Part shown: piece by piece, positions 18,124 through 28,208 of the stretch | Position numbering within the stretch: the stretch's first letter is position 1 | Layout: each line of letters opens with the position of its first letter | Origin: Scytonema hofmannii PCC 7110 | GTDB lineage: Bacteria > Cyanobacteriota > Cyanobacteriia > Cyanobacteriales > Nostocaceae | DNA: 64,000 nucleotides | Direction: 5' to 3' | NCBI RefSeq assembly: GCF_000346485.2 | Contig: NZ_KQ976354.1 | Span: 2,605,087-2,669,086, forward strand | The notes under the pieces: model-generated | Told to the model about the DNA's origin: nothing | Seen by the model: only the letters and a program-made list of their open reading frames with translations | The model's database searches: none | Position numbers and translations under genes: made by a program

Positions 18124-18435
18124 TTATCTAAACTGAAATATTTTTTTTCTCATCTTCTGAAAAAAATTGATTTTCGCTTTAGGTTCATCATTAACGTAAC
18201 TGGGCAAAGAATCAGCTAATTTCTCAATCAAGCTTGCTAAAAGCAAAACACTTTCTTCACTGCTGATACTTGGGTCTAAGTGTTGTTTAACAGCTAGTAT
18301 GTACTTATTAAACGCACCCATTAAAACACTATAATTCTCTGAAGACTGAAACAGTAAAGTCTGCAACTCTTGGTTAAAATCGTCAACCTTACCATTTTCT
18401 AATGAGATGTATATATCCTTTGATTCAGTTTTCAT
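18124..18435 (-). CDS. Hypothetical protein, 103 residues
   Basis: An unassigned protein with helical, hydrophilic composition: MKTESKDIYISLENGKVDD start, a helix ALNKYILAVKQHLDPS-like middle, and a strongly basic C-terminus (PKAKINFFQKMRKKIFQFR) that could bind membrane or nucleic acid. The A/T-rich flanks and lone position give no context. It has a normal ATG preceded by GGGAAAATT (on the minus strand), a plausible ribosome-binding site. I do not recognise a family. Confidence 0.5.
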   Translation of the reverse strand: MKTESKDIYISLENGKVDDFNQELQTLLFQSSENYSVLMGAFNKYILAVKQHLDPSISSEESVLLLASLIEKLADSLPSYVNDEPKAKINFFQKMRKKIFQFR

Positions 18436-19055
18436 ATTATAATTTTCCCTACTCGAAAAACATCCATTTTTTAAAAAGTTAAGTGTCAGACAGGCAACAT
18501 AAGGTTAACTTGTCTTTTCTAAGTTTGCTATTTTTGCTTTTAGATTGATACCCCATGATAAATTTTTACCACCTTATAGTAAGGATTATCAAGTTAATTG
18601 TTGAACTTTGCTAAGACTTTACGATGCCTGTACAGGACTATATCGGAAAACCTTGATTTAACTACTGTCATCATCAATGAGCAGTTGTTTTAGCGATACT
18701 ATTCCTTTACAAAAAATTCATATTTTCTCCATATATTTGTCCTAAGTAACAGGTAAAAACCCTGTTTGACAAAAGTATTTGACAACACAGGGTTTTAAAT
18801 TGATTGTTGTTGCAGCATTTAATGAGTTATCGGTAAACTACAGAATAATTATGCAAAATTTCTGAGATTTTTACATAACTTTACAAAATTCTTTTTCAGA
18901 AAACTCTTATCTAACTTTGTCATATCATGTCCAGTTGATTAGTTATAAAAAAGGATATCTGTGCAAAAGGCTGAAATCCTCTTTCCCCCTACCTCCTGCC
19001 CCCTGCGGTCTTTATGATAAGTCTTGAACCGGACTTGATATCATGGGACAATTAG
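18436..19055. other. AT-rich intergenic region with hairpin
   Basis: About 600 bases with no convincing gene. A hairpin at 18756-18796 has a perfect 10-bp stem (AAAACCCTGT / ACAGGGTTTT) and flanking A and T runs, so it could act as a terminator on either strand, although no gene obviously ends there. A promoter for the minus-strand gene at 18435 is likely in 18440-18600. Confidence 0.45.
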
Positions 19056-19142
19056 GGGGAGTATCCTACATAGAAAAATGCGGTAAGTACAGTCTAACAA
19101 AGGCGATCGCAATTCTCCGTATATGCCACGCGTGGATTTGGA

Positions 19143-19910
19143 TTAAAGCGTTGATGGGTCAATGCCCATTTCTCGTAACTTCTGTGCCATGCGTTCAGCT
19201 TTTTGCCGCTCTTCATCTAGTTGATATTCTACTTGTTCTGCACGTTGGCGCTCCTGTTCTGCACGTTGGCGCTCCTGTTCTGCGCGTTGCTGCTCTTGCT
19301 GTGCGGCTTCCTCAGGAGTGAGTAATAACTGTCCTTCATCTGTAAAGAAACGTAGCTGAGACTGAGCTACACCCAAATATAGGTTGAGTTGCTGACTCCA
19401 CAGCCACCCACTGGTGTTGGGCTGGAGTTCCTGATATTGCCCTTCAACCAAATGGAATCCTTTGAATTCCAGACTCAGTGGGTCAAACCAAAAATAGTCT
19501 AGAGTGCGAAAGATATCTTGGTAAATTTGCTTTTTTAACCCCCGGTCTGTTGCTGCTGTTGTTGGTGAGAGTATCTCCACAATTACATTGGGATACTTGC
19601 CTTCTTCTTCCCAAACTACCCAACTTGTACGCAGTTTGCGCTCGGTACCCAAGACCACAAAGAAGTCTGGACCGCGAAATTGTTCCGATTTGCGCTGGCG
19701 TGGACTGTAGTAAATGGTGAGATTGCCACAGGCATAGAAATCTTGGCGTTCGCGCCACAGCCATTCCAAGCATTGAATCAGCAGCATCATTTGCCGTAGG
19801 TGCAGTTCACTTTCCAAGGGCGGTTCATCACTCAGTAAATTACTTGGTGGAAATATAACATTTTTTGACTGTAATTCTTCTGAGATGTTTAACTCTTGAG
19901 CAAAAGACAT
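19143..19910 (-). CDS. Uma2 family endonuclease-like protein, copy A
   Basis: 255 residues. A DUF820/Uma2 domain of the PD-(D/E)XK nuclease superfamily occupies residues 20-190: IYYSPRQRKSEQFRGPDFFVV with the metal-binding Asp, and VIVEILSPTTAATDRGLKK with the Glu/Lys positions. A C-terminal coiled coil of about 60 residues is built of repeated AEQERQR heptads and ends MAQKLREMGIDPSTL, a common tail in cyanobacterial Uma2 proteins. Uma2 genes are very numerous in filamentous cyanobacteria and their role is unknown. This copy has three AEQERQR units; its tandem paralogue has about two, so the coil length is evolving by repeat slippage. Confidence 0.88.
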   Translation of the reverse strand: MSFAQELNISEELQSKNVIFPPSNLLSDEPPLESELHLRQMMLLIQCLEWLWRERQDFYACGNLTIYYSPRQRKSEQFRGPDFFVVLGTERKLRTSWVVWEEEGKYPNVIVEILSPTTAATDRGLKKQIYQDIFRTLDYFWFDPLSLEFKGFHLVEGQYQELQPNTSGWLWSQQLNLYLGVAQSQLRFFTDEGQLLLTPEEAAQQEQQRAEQERQRAEQERQRAEQVEYQLDEERQKAERMAQKLREMGIDPSTL

Positions 19911-20005
19911 GGCAATCCAGGAATCAACACGAGTAGAGAAATGCGATAACTACAGTCTAACAAAGGCGATCGCAATTCTCCATATATGCCACGCGTGGAT
20001 TTGGA

Positions 20006-20710
20006 TTAAAGTGCTGATGGGTCAATGCCCATTTCTCGTAACTTCTGTGCCATACGTTCTGCTTTTTGTCGCTCTTGTTCTGCTTTTTGTCGCTCTTGTT
20101 CTGCTGCTTCCTCTAGAGATAGTAATAATTGTCCTTTATCTGTAAAAAAGCGCAGTTTTGACTCATATACTCCCAAATACAAATTCAGTTGCTGACTCCA
20201 CAGCCAACCAGAGGAGTTAGGTTGGAGTTCCTGATATTGTCCTTCAACCAAATGGAATCCTTTGAATTCTAGACTGATTGGGTCAAACCAGAAATAGTCT
20301 AGAGTGCGAAAGATGTCTTGGTAAATTTGCTTTTTTAACCCCCGGTCTGTTGCAGCTGTTGTTGGTGAGAGAACCTCCACAATAACATTGGGATATTTGC
20401 CTTCTTCTTCCCAAACTACCCAACTTGTGCGTGGTTTGCGCTCGGTACCCAACACTACAAAGAAGTCTGGACCGCGAAATTGTTCCGATTTACGTTGGCG
20501 CGGGCTATAGTAAATGGTGAGATTGCCACAAGCATAAAAATCTTGGCGATCGCGCCACCACCATTCTAAACATTGAATCAGCAGCATCATTTGCCGCAAG
20601 TGCAGTTCACTTTCCAAGGGCGGTTCATCACTCAGTAAATTACTTGGTGGAAATATAACATCTTTTAACTGTAATTCTTCTGAGATGTTTAACTCTTGAG
20701 CAAAAGACAT
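20006..20710 (-). CDS. Uma2 family endonuclease-like protein, copy B
   Basis: 234 residues, nearly identical to copy A over the first 195 residues. The same putative catalytic segments are present (RGPDFFVVLG and VIVEVLSPTTAATDRGLKK). Differences concentrate at the C-terminus, where the coiled coil is shorter (EQERQKAEQERQKAERMAQ). It lies 95 bases upstream of copy A on the same strand, so the two can be transcribed together. The start MSFAQELNISEELQ is shared by both copies, supporting the start choice. Recent tandem duplication is the simplest explanation. Confidence 0.88.
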   Translation of the reverse strand: MSFAQELNISEELQLKDVIFPPSNLLSDEPPLESELHLRQMMLLIQCLEWWWRDRQDFYACGNLTIYYSPRQRKSEQFRGPDFFVVLGTERKPRTSWVVWEEEGKYPNVIVEVLSPTTAATDRGLKKQIYQDIFRTLDYFWFDPISLEFKGFHLVEGQYQELQPNSSGWLWSQQLNLYLGVYESKLRFFTDKGQLLLSLEEAAEQERQKAEQERQKAERMAQKLREMGIDPSAL

Positions 20711-20910
20711 GGCAATCCAGGAATCAACACGAGTAAAGAAATGCGGTAAGTACAGTCTAACTAATAAAGAACGGGCAAGGATGCCCGTACCACATTCTGG
20801 AGGTCAGAGGTCATTGATTAAAGTAAATCTTAAATCGCCAAATGTATTGTGTGGTTTGGGTAGAACCGAAATGACACCTAATAATTTGATGAAATGTTGG
20901 GTTTCGTTCC

Positions 20911-22359
20911 TCAACCCAACCTACAAATGTCCAAACACGATCGCCTGAAATGGTCGCCCCGTTGTTCAAAATTGGCGTATTGGTCGAAACTCGCACACGC
21001 AGGAGATAATAGAACCACTGCGGCTTGATACTGTTTTGCCAATTCTGCCGATCTGGAAACAGCCCTATCCATTGTTTCTACAATCTCATAGCTATGATAC
21101 CCTTCTTGTTGCAAACGTTGGGCAAATGTGGGCGCTGCATTACCAATCAGTAATACAAAAGCGGCTTTGGCTTTGATTTTTGCTAAAAAACCTGTATCGT
21201 CGCCAGCTTTAGCTTCTCCACCAGCGATTAAAATGAGTGGGCTTTTCACAGAGGCTAAACCCACTTCCGCCGCATCATAGTTTGTTGCTTTGCTGTCGTT
21301 GATAAAATCAATACCTTCCCAAGTACAGATATGTTCGAGACGATGGGGAACGCCGGGAAATTCGCGGATAGATCGAGCGATCGCATCTTTATCAATTCCC
21401 GCTAACCTTGCTGCAGCGACTGACATTAACAAATTTTGCAGGTTGTGTTCTCCTACCATTCGCAACGTGGAGGCTTCTACAATACGTTCATCTTCTGAAG
21501 ACGCGCCACCTTTTGTCTCTACAACCCAACCATCTTCAATATAGTAACCTTTAGAGTTTAATAAACTATCCTTCCCCGTGATACTTGTCCAATAAGCACT
21601 CGACCAATCTTTTTCTCCCACTTGTCTCAAGTATGGATCGTCACCATTAAACACTTGCAACTCAGATTGCTTGAGTAAGTGAGCTTTGATGTTGTAGTAG
21701 TTTTCTAATGTTTTATGACGACTGAGGTGATCTGGCGTAAAAGTTGTCCAAATGCCAATTCTGGGTGCAACTGAAGCTGATGATTCTATTTGATAACTGC
21801 TTAGTTCTGCTATTACCCAATCTATTTGATTTTGGATTTTGGATTTTGGATTTTGGATTTGAGAGTCTGGATTTTGGATTGAAGTTTCTCCCCCATTCCT
21901 CTCAAGGTATAAGGCAACTTCACAAGCTGCGTAGCCAATGTTACCGCAAGCCGGAGCATTTAAGCCTGCTGTTTGAAAAATGGCAGCAATTAGGGATGTT
22001 GTCGTCGTTTTACCGTTGGTACCCGTGACTGCAACCCAGGGTATCGATCGCAAGTGTCTCCAAGCAAGTTCCATTTCGCCAATGGTTTCTATCCCCATTT
22101 CTCGTGCCTTAATTAATGGAGGTATATCCCAAGGCACGCCGGGACTCACAACGATTAACTGGGGTAAATCTGATGAATTGAGTTCTAGCGAATACCCCAG
22201 TTTTACAGCGATCTGTTCTGCGGCAAGTTCTTGTTGTTGTTTCAGGAGGTCGGGGGAAGTACTGCGATCGCCCAGATCTACCTCCCAACCATCCCGTTTC
22301 AACAATCTCGCCGCAGCAATACCGGACTTTCCTAATCCAATTACATGAGCTCGTGGCAT
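20911..22359 (-). CDS. murD: UDP-N-acetylmuramoyl-L-alanine--D-glutamate ligase MurD
   Basis: Cytoplasmic Mur ligase that adds D-glutamate to UDP-MurNAc-L-Ala in peptidoglycan synthesis. The N-terminal UDP-binding domain begins [20 protein letters not shown]; the ATP-binding loop is [25 protein letters not shown] and FINDSKATN are further family motifs. I start it at the ATG at 22359; an in-frame TTG nine codons upstream is less likely. Two oddities: a heptamer array encodes NPKSKIQ-type residues in the central domain (21827-21881), lengthening the protein, and the final residues (ICRLG) and stop lie in an interspersed repeat (20893-20923). Despite this, all key motifs are intact and the enzyme is probably functional. 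Confidence 0.95.
   Translation of the reverse strand: MPRAHVIGLGKSGIAAARLLKRDGWEVDLGDRSTSPDLLKQQQELAAEQIAVKLGYSLELNSSDLPQLIVVSPGVPWDIPPLIKAREMGIETIGEMELAWRHLRSIPWVAVTGTNGKTTTTSLIAAIFQTAGLNAPACGNIGYAACEVALYLERNGGETSIQNPDSQIQNPKSKIQNQIDWVIAELSSYQIESSASVAPRIGIWTTFTPDHLSRHKTLENYYNIKAHLLKQSELQVFNGDDPYLRQVGEKDWSSAYWTSITGKDSLLNSKGYYIEDGWVVETKGGASSEDERIVEASTLRMVGEHNLQNLLMSVAAARLAGIDKDAIARSIREFPGVPHRLEHICTWEGIDFINDSKATNYDAAEVGLASVKSPLILIAGGEAKAGDDTGFLAKIKAKAAFVLLIGNAAPTFAQRLQQEGYHSYEIVETMDRAVSRSAELAKQYQAAVVLLSPACASFDQYANFEQRGDHFRRSCLDICRLG
21827..21881. repeat. In-frame ATTTTGG heptamer array inside murD
   Basis: About four perfect and two imperfect copies of ATTTTGG. On the coding strand they read CCAAAAT and encode the heptapeptide NPKSKIQ and variants ([16 protein letters not shown]). 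The same repeat and the same peptide occur inside ldpA at 51274-51327. Confidence 0.88.
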
Positions 22360-22443
22360 AGACTGTGGCAGAGTCTCCCTGGTCAAGCTCTCATATCCTA
22401 GCGTTTATTGGTAATTTTTACACAGTTTTTTTCCTAATTTGTG

Positions 22444-24621
22444 CTACAAGTTTTTGACAACAGAACCAAAATCTGCTAAGACACGGGCATGATTGCGGAG
22501 TAGCCCCAGTAAATTTAACCGATTCTGTTTGATTTGGGGGTCGGAATCCATAACCAATACGCTATCGGAACCGTCAAAAAAGTTGCTGACTGTGGTCGTA
22601 ATCTTCTCTAATGCTGTAACCAACTGTCTGTAATTTCTTGACTCTTTAGCCGCTTGCGTTTGAGGGACTAAATCTACAATGCCATTGTAGAATGCTTCTT
22701 CTGAAGGTTTTTGGAAAAGGGAAGTGCGAACTACTGTTGTTGGGTCAAGCTGTTGTGTATCCAAATTTCCCTGTGTTGCCAAACGAGCCGAACGGTTGAC
22801 TGTTTCATAAATCTTATCCAACGTACCATCATTCCGGATTTGTTTAAGGAACAAGGCGCGATCGCGAACATCCAATAAATCCTTTAATGACCTTTCCGCA
22901 TATTCTGGGTCATTTTCTCCCAAAACAGCATTTACCAAGTCATAATCGATTTGTTTTTCTTCTTGTAGCAATGTCCTAATCCGTTGCAAGAAGAACTCTT
23001 CTAGAGTCGTCACTAATTGCTGTTTGTCTTTGTTATATGCCTTAACAAAATCTGTAGCAATTTGCTCTAATAACTGTTGTAAATTAATTGGTAAGTTTGC
23101 CGCCCAAGTAATATTAATAACAGCATTGGCTGCTCGTCGTAAAGCAAAGGGGTCAGAAGAACCTGTAGGAATCATCCCTAATCCAAAGATACTGACTAAC
23201 GTATCAAGCCTATCTGCCAAACCAACAATTTGACCTGTTAAAGTTTGGGGTAAAATATCATTTGCCCCTCTGGGTAAATAATGTTCAAAAATTGCTGTTG
23301 ATACTTCTTCTGATTCTCCACTCGCTGCGGCATATTTTTGTCCCATAATTCCCTGTAATTCAGGAAATTCATACACCATTTGAGTGACAAGGTCGGCTTT
23401 GCAAAGTAAAGCCGCTTTGAGAATATTTTCTCTCTCGTTTTCTTTTAATTGTAATTGTTCTGTAATTTGCTGGGCAATTTTACCAATCCGATCTACTTTT
23501 GCACGTAAAGAACCTAAATCTTCTTGGAATGTGACTTTTTCCAATTGAGGCAAAAAGTTTTCTAATGGCTTTTCTAAATCTGAGTTGTAGAAAAAGCGAC
23601 CATCATACAAGCGAGCACGAATAACTCTTTCATTTCCTACAGCAATAAGTGCTGATTTTTCAGGATTGCCATTGGAAATAGTTATAAAATATGGTAATAA
23701 CTCCTTAGCGTTAATTGTTTTAAAGACAGGAAAATAACGTTGGTGACTCACCATAACAGTAGTAATCACCTCAGTTGGCAGGTTCAAAAACTCAGATTCA
23801 AATTTACCAACGACGGCTGAAGGAAATTCTACCAGATTTGTGACTTCCTCTAACAAATCTGGGTAAACTTCTGCATAACCATTTAACTTTTGTGCTGACT
23901 CTTTGACTTGCTGTGTAATGGTATTTTTCCGTTCTTCAGTATCTACAACAACACCAGCAGAACGCAACACGTTGACATAATCAGTTGCTTTTGTAACTGT
24001 TACTGGTTGCGGATGCAAAACCCGATGACCTTGTGAAATGCGATCGCTTGTTACCGACTCAGAACCATTCTCTAACTTAATTGGTAAAACTGCCTCATCT
24101 AACAAAGCGATTAACCAGCGAATGGGTCGAGAAAACTTTTGCTCTCCATCGCCCCAGCGCATCAACCGCTTACCCTCTAAACTCCAAATCCACTCCGGTA
24201 CAAGTTCTGTTAAGATTTCTGCAATTGAGCGACCGGTGATAACTTTCTGTACAAAGACAAAATCTCCCTTATCTGTGGCGCGAACTTCCAATGCATCAAG
24301 TTCCACACCTTGCTTTTTAGCAAAACCTTGGGCTGCAGGTGTTGGTTTGCCATCTTTGAATGCAGCTTGAGCTGGTGGTCCCTTAATTTCTTCCTCCCTA
24401 TCTAGTTGTTGAGAAGGTAAACCTTTGATGAGAACAGCTAACCGACGGGGAGTACCGTAAACTTCCACAGCATCGTAAGTGAGGCTGTTGGTTGAGAGTG
24501 TTTTTGGAATGTGCGATCGCCATTGAGTCAGAGCATCACTCAGAAAACTCGCAGGTAGCTCTTCTGTCCCAACTTCCAATAAAAACGCCTTCATCCCTTT
24601 ATTTTCAATATTTTCTGCCAT
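22444..24621 (-). CDS. glyS: Glycyl-tRNA synthetase beta subunit
   Basis: 725 residues, normal for the beta chain of the alpha2beta2 glycyl-tRNA synthetase; the alpha chain (GlyQ) is not in the window. Landmarks: [15 protein letters not shown] at the N-terminus, [35 protein letters not shown], and the HD-like [30 protein letters not shown]. The C-terminal anticodon-binding domain follows ([14 protein letters not shown]). The ATG at 24621 gives MAENIENKG before the conserved MKAFLLEVG; the internal ATG at 24594 is an equally good start by conservation. The 57-base gap to murD downstream suggests possible cotranscription. Confidence 0.96.
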   Translation of the reverse strand: MAENIENKGMKAFLLEVGTEELPASFLSDALTQWRSHIPKTLSTNSLTYDAVEVYGTPRRLAVLIKGLPSQQLDREEEIKGPPAQAAFKDGKPTPAAQGFAKKQGVELDALEVRATDKGDFVFVQKVITGRSIAEILTELVPEWIWSLEGKRLMRWGDGEQKFSRPIRWLIALLDEAVLPIKLENGSESVTSDRISQGHRVLHPQPVTVTKATDYVNVLRSAGVVVDTEERKNTITQQVKESAQKLNGYAEVYPDLLEEVTNLVEFPSAVVGKFESEFLNLPTEVITTVMVSHQRYFPVFKTINAKELLPYFITISNGNPEKSALIAVGNERVIRARLYDGRFFYNSDLEKPLENFLPQLEKVTFQEDLGSLRAKVDRIGKIAQQITEQLQLKENERENILKAALLCKADLVTQMVYEFPELQGIMGQKYAAASGESEEVSTAIFEHYLPRGANDILPQTLTGQIVGLADRLDTLVSIFGLGMIPTGSSDPFALRRAANAVINITWAANLPINLQQLLEQIATDFVKAYNKDKQQLVTTLEEFFLQRIRTLLQEEKQIDYDLVNAVLGENDPEYAERSLKDLLDVRDRALFLKQIRNDGTLDKIYETVNRSARLATQGNLDTQQLDPTTVVRTSLFQKPSEEAFYNGIVDLVPQTQAAKESRNYRQLVTALEKITTTVSNFFDGSDSVLVMDSDPQIKQNRLNLLGLLRNHARVLADFGSVVKNL

Positions 24622-24750
24622 TAATTTTGTTTTGCTACATAAAATAATGTGGTTTATCAGTATATCGCAATAACTACTGTATATATTGTTACTTTCGCGT
24701 TACACAATGATTATCCACCATATATACTATCAGATCCCCGACTGGAAAAT

Positions 24751-24914
24751 GGGGAGCGGGGAGTGGGGAGTGGGGAGTGGGGAGTAGTTCCTTCGTTCCG
24801 AGTCTGTGTCAGAACCCCGGTTTCTTTAAAAAACCGGGGTTCTAATTTCCGCTTACTGGTCACTGGTCACTGGTCACTGGTCACTGGTCACTGGTCACTG
24901 GTCACTGGTCACTG
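24751..24914. repeat. Repeat cluster: GGGGAGT array, hairpin, ACTGGTC array
   Basis: 24751-24786 holds GGGGAGT heptamers; 24811-24843 is a hairpin with a perfect 13-bp stem (AGAACCCCGGTTT) similar to one at 27352-27384; 24854-24914 has nine copies of ACTGGTC. The last array supplies the stop codon of the WD40 gene, which is read on the minus strand. Confidence 0.9.
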
Positions 24915-27251
24915 GTTACCGTTTAACTGCCAAATTTTGATTGTTTTGTCAGAACTACCACTGACGATAAATTTACCACCTGGACCGATCGCAATGGAAT
25001 TCACGACTGCGGAATGTCCAGAAAAAGTTTGTAGCAATTCCCCCGTCTGCAAACACCAAATCTTGATTGTTGTGTCCGCACTAGCGCTGAGGATACTTTG
25101 CCCATCTGGACTAATGGCTACCGATTTTACCTCATCTGAATGCCCAATTAAAGTATGGAGGACTTGACCACTATCTAAATGCCAAATTTTTACAGTTGTA
25201 TCAGTACTACCACTGACAAGAATTTGTCCATCTGAACTCATAGCTACCGAATTGACAGCACCTGAATGTCCGCTAAAGGTATGTAATGGGTCTCCTGACC
25301 GTGGATTCCACAATCTTATTTTGTGGTCACTGCTACCGCTTGCTAAAATCGTACCATCAAAGCTAATAACAGCACCATAAACGACAGATGAATGCCAAAG
25401 GGTACAAATGCGATCGCCTGTTTGCAAGTTCCAAATCTTGATTTTATTACTCCCTGTCGCTAAAATTTGTCCATCAGGGCTAATAGCTATACAGTTCACT
25501 GGTTTTTGATGTCCCAGCAAAGTGTGTAGTAGCTTACCTGTTGGAAGATACCAGACTTTAACGTTACTTTTAGGATGCTCGCAACTACCAACAGCCAGAA
25601 AATTTCCATCAGGGCTAACTGCAACAGATGAAACTTCTCCGATATTTCCTGTCAGCGTGCGAATAACTTTACCAGTTGCAAGATTCCATACCTTGATAGT
25701 TTTATCTGCAGAGCCACTGACTACAGTCAGCCCATCAGGACTCATAGCAACTGATGTAATTTTGTCAGAATGTCCGGTTAAAGTGTAGCTTAAATTATAA
25801 GCATATTCCTGTTTTCGTTGTGCTTTGAGGTTAGCTATGATATTCAAAAGGGCTTCAACATAGGCCATACTTTGACTGTCGCCAAGCATAGCAAAACATT
25901 GTTTTAACTTTTCAAGGTATTCTTCATCTTGTACCCTCACGACAGATCGCATGACTTCTAAAGAATGATTTCCTGGCTGATGGGGAACTTGACGCAGTCG
26001 CAACCAAGCGTTGATGGAATAGTCAGCTTGTTGCTTTGCCCAACTGCGATCGCTTAAGTGAGATAAACTTTGAGCTAGTTGCAAAGCTAATTCAGGAATC
26101 CAGTAGTCGCGTTCTATCTCTAAAGCTTGGTAAAGTTGCTTGTAACCTGTTGCGATCGCTTGTAGTGTTACGACATCAAGATTATCTTCCAGCAAACCGG
26201 GCAGCAATTCTGGTAATAGAGGAGGAACATCGTGGTATATTAGGTGGTAAGAATCTGTGACCCAACTTGCGGCTAGAATGTGACAGGTAACCAAAACCTG
26301 GCACAGTTTTTCAAGGTCTTGACGATTCACTTGGTATTTTAAGGATAATTTACTGACGTCAATTCCCTTAGCTTTCCATCTTTCCTCCTTTTCCAACATT
26401 TCTAAGTTAGCAGCGTTGTCTTGACCGAGACTGTTAATGACCTCTAAATCTTCTCCCAACGATATCAGTTCATCTCTCATGCGTCTCCACTCTAAAGCAC
26501 GGTTTTTCGCTGATTGATAAACAATTTCTTTGAGTGGAAGTTGAGCAATTGTTTTATAATAGTAGTTATCTTGTCCAATTCCCCAGTAACCAATGCGGAA
26601 ATTGAGATAATCTCCACTAGCCTCAGACTCTAAAATCAAAATAGGCTCTGTTTTTAACATTCCATACAAAGCTTTGATACTGGATTCGCTGTGAAAACGT
26701 TTGCTATTCCATGCTCCTGCTAAAAACTCTGTTGGTCTAACAGGATTGTGAAGGGAATAATAGTTGTTGAGAAAATCTCGCACTCCTTCAGCTAATTTTA
26801 ACTCGATATCTAAAATATCTTCTTCACGGCGATCGTACTTATCAAATTTGACTTTAGGAGGAGCAAGGAAAATTTTGAGCGGAGTGCGTTTATTTTGAGA
26901 ATGAGACTCTAAAATTTGTGAAGGTGATAATCGCAAAGGCCAACTATCAAAAACTTTATTGACTTCAGGTAACTTAAGTGCAGTTTCACGCTGATATGTT
27001 GCTAGCTGTAATTGTGCTTTATGATGATCGACTGCTAACTGTTGTTGCTGAATTTTTTCTTGCTCGACTTCTCTTCCATAACTCATGCTTTGACTTACAT
27101 TGCTGACAGTCTGAAGGACTTGCTGAATTTCCTCTGAAGGCATAAACTTTGTTAGAGAGGAACTAGCTTCACTTCTTTTTTCTATAAAATTTGCAATCAC
27201 AGGTGCAAACTCTAATACAAGTTGAATGAGTATCTTTAATCCGGGCTCCAT
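24909..27251 (-). CDS. WD40 repeat protein with cyanobacterial N-terminal domain
   Basis: 780 residues. The N-terminal 490 residues begin MEPGLKILIQLVLEFAPVIA, contain a Gln-rich coiled coil (REVEQEKIQQQQLAVDHHKA) and a large conserved helical region that I recognise only as recurrent in cyanobacterial WD40 proteins. The C-terminus carries seven WD40 blades from about residue 495 (for example GHSDKITSVAMSPDG, SADKTIKVWNL, GHSAVVNSIA), enough for one closed propeller and a scaffold for protein-protein interaction. Blades 2 and 4 are divergent. The stop TGA falls within the adjacent ACTGGTC array. No neighbour suggests a partner. Confidence 0.88.
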   Translation of the reverse strand: MEPGLKILIQLVLEFAPVIANFIEKRSEASSSLTKFMPSEEIQQVLQTVSNVSQSMSYGREVEQEKIQQQQLAVDHHKAQLQLATYQRETALKLPEVNKVFDSWPLRLSPSQILESHSQNKRTPLKIFLAPPKVKFDKYDRREEDILDIELKLAEGVRDFLNNYYSLHNPVRPTEFLAGAWNSKRFHSESSIKALYGMLKTEPILILESEASGDYLNFRIGYWGIGQDNYYYKTIAQLPLKEIVYQSAKNRALEWRRMRDELISLGEDLEVINSLGQDNAANLEMLEKEERWKAKGIDVSKLSLKYQVNRQDLEKLCQVLVTCHILAASWVTDSYHLIYHDVPPLLPELLPGLLEDNLDVVTLQAIATGYKQLYQALEIERDYWIPELALQLAQSLSHLSDRSWAKQQADYSINAWLRLRQVPHQPGNHSLEVMRSVVRVQDEEYLEKLKQCFAMLGDSQSMAYVEALLNIIANLKAQRKQEYAYNLSYTLTGHSDKITSVAMSPDGLTVVSGSADKTIKVWNLATGKVIRTLTGNIGEVSSVAVSPDGNFLAVGSCEHPKSNVKVWYLPTGKLLHTLLGHQKPVNCIAISPDGQILATGSNKIKIWNLQTGDRICTLWHSSVVYGAVISFDGTILASGSSDHKIRLWNPRSGDPLHTFSGHSGAVNSVAMSSDGQILVSGSTDTTVKIWHLDSGQVLHTLIGHSDEVKSVAISPDGQSILSASADTTIKIWCLQTGELLQTFSGHSAVVNSIAIGPGGKFIVSGSSDKTIKIWQLNGNQ

Positions 27252-27351
27252 AAATAGATGTTTGTAAGATAATTATCATTGAATGATGGCTAAGATTTAC
27301 TTCAATGATAGCTTTGTTATTTCCCGGAGAATTTGTGAGCAGTGACAAATT

Positions 27352-27384
27352 AGAACCCCGGTTTCTTAGAGAAACCGGGGTTCT
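27352..27384. repeat. Palindromic repeat with 14-bp stem
   Basis: AGAACCCCGGTTTC pairs with GAAACCGGGGTTCT around a TTAGA loop. It matches the hairpin at 24811-24843 and resembles the core of the MITE at 12711-12743, so it belongs to a dispersed family. The surrounding stretch 27252-27601 otherwise holds only a short (AGTGACC) remnant and no gene. Confidence 0.85.
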
Positions 27385-27601
27385 GATACTCAATTATCAT
27401 ATCCCTTGCAGTATTGACCAGTGACCAATGATCGAGACTGACTGTTGCTATGGAGATGGCGATCGCGGTACAAAAGGCGTTCCAACATATGATGGGTGTG
27501 CTTTGCGGTAATATTGATAGCACCTTTATCTGAGGGAAATGGTTAAAACAGTACCTAATGCAGGTGCTGCACAAAGCTATTCATGAGATTTTCAGGTAAT
27601 A

Positions 27602-28105
27602 ATGACACCAAATACCACTTACTATCCTGCTTACATAGATCTACCTGAAGAATTGGTTCAAATTAAAGCTACATTGAAAGCAACAGCTCAACAAGTTAGG
27701 TTGCAGTATATTCGACGGGGTAAACTAACCAGTGGAAATGTTGCTGTTTCAAAGCTTGTTCTTTCAACTGATAAGAGTTACGAGCTAAAAGCCACAAGCA
27801 AGGCAGAACCTTTAAATATACCTGGTCAAGAAGGGGGACTGAACAAATATTATGAACCGCATTATGATACTGTAGGCGATCCACCCTATCCTAATGAAGC
27901 TCATGCAGAATATAAGGTATTCAATGCACTTACTCAAGCAATTGAGGAAGATGGGTTGACAGAAGACGTAGAAGGAACACTATATCTTTACACTGAAAGG
28001 GATATGTGTCCAGGCTGCGTGATTTCCTGTGAACAAGATTTTCAAGGCAAATTCCCTAAAATTAAAATAATTGTCTTCTCTGATATTCCTTACCAAAAAA
28101 AATAA
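27602..28105 (+). CDS. Free-standing deaminase-fold toxin-like protein
   Basis: 167 residues. The zinc-binding pattern of the cytidine deaminase-like fold is clear: His101-Ala-Glu103 (NEAHAEYKVF) and Cys136-Pro-Gly-Cys139 after LYLYTERDM. The run GTLYLYTERDMCPGC followed by FQGKFPKIKIIVF fits the bacterial toxin deaminase clade that I know as BURPS668_1122-like, normally the C-terminal tip of a polymorphic toxin. Here the first 80 residues are short and lack any secretion, RHS or LXG module, so it is either an intracellular effector or a clipped toxin tip. Predicted activity is deamination of a base in nucleic acid or a nucleotide; the substrate is unknown. A helical gene follows 103 bases downstream and may be its immunity partner. 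Confidence 0.72.
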   Translation: MTPNTTYYPAYIDLPEELVQIKATLKATAQQVRLQYIRRGKLTSGNVAVSKLVLSTDKSYELKATSKAEPLNIPGQEGGLNKYYEPHYDTVGDPPYPNEAHAEYKVFNALTQAIEEDGLTEDVEGTLYLYTERDMCPGCVISCEQDFQGKFPKIKIIVFSDIPYQKK

Positions 28106-28208
28106 ATTACCTTTATAATTGCAAAGAGCGGTAATCAAACATCCTCTAAGAAAAAATGTCTTGGAGAACTGATTGGAAAAATTAATAATTATGATAGAGA
28201 GTTAAGAA

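Larger units (their letters stand above)
19056..20760. repeat. Tandem duplication carrying two Uma2 genes
   Basis: The block starting AAATGCGGTAAGTACAGTCT at about 19077 recurs with a few changes at about 19939 and, truncated, at about 20737. Each full unit of roughly 850 bp contains one Uma2 gene plus a conserved 3' flank (CACGCGTGGATTTGGATTAA). The two gene copies are mostly identical except in the C-terminal coil. Confidence 0.85.

Noticed and set aside
23024..24370. Plus-strand frames opposite glyS
   Set aside because: They are antisense shadows of a full-length, well-conserved synthetase gene.
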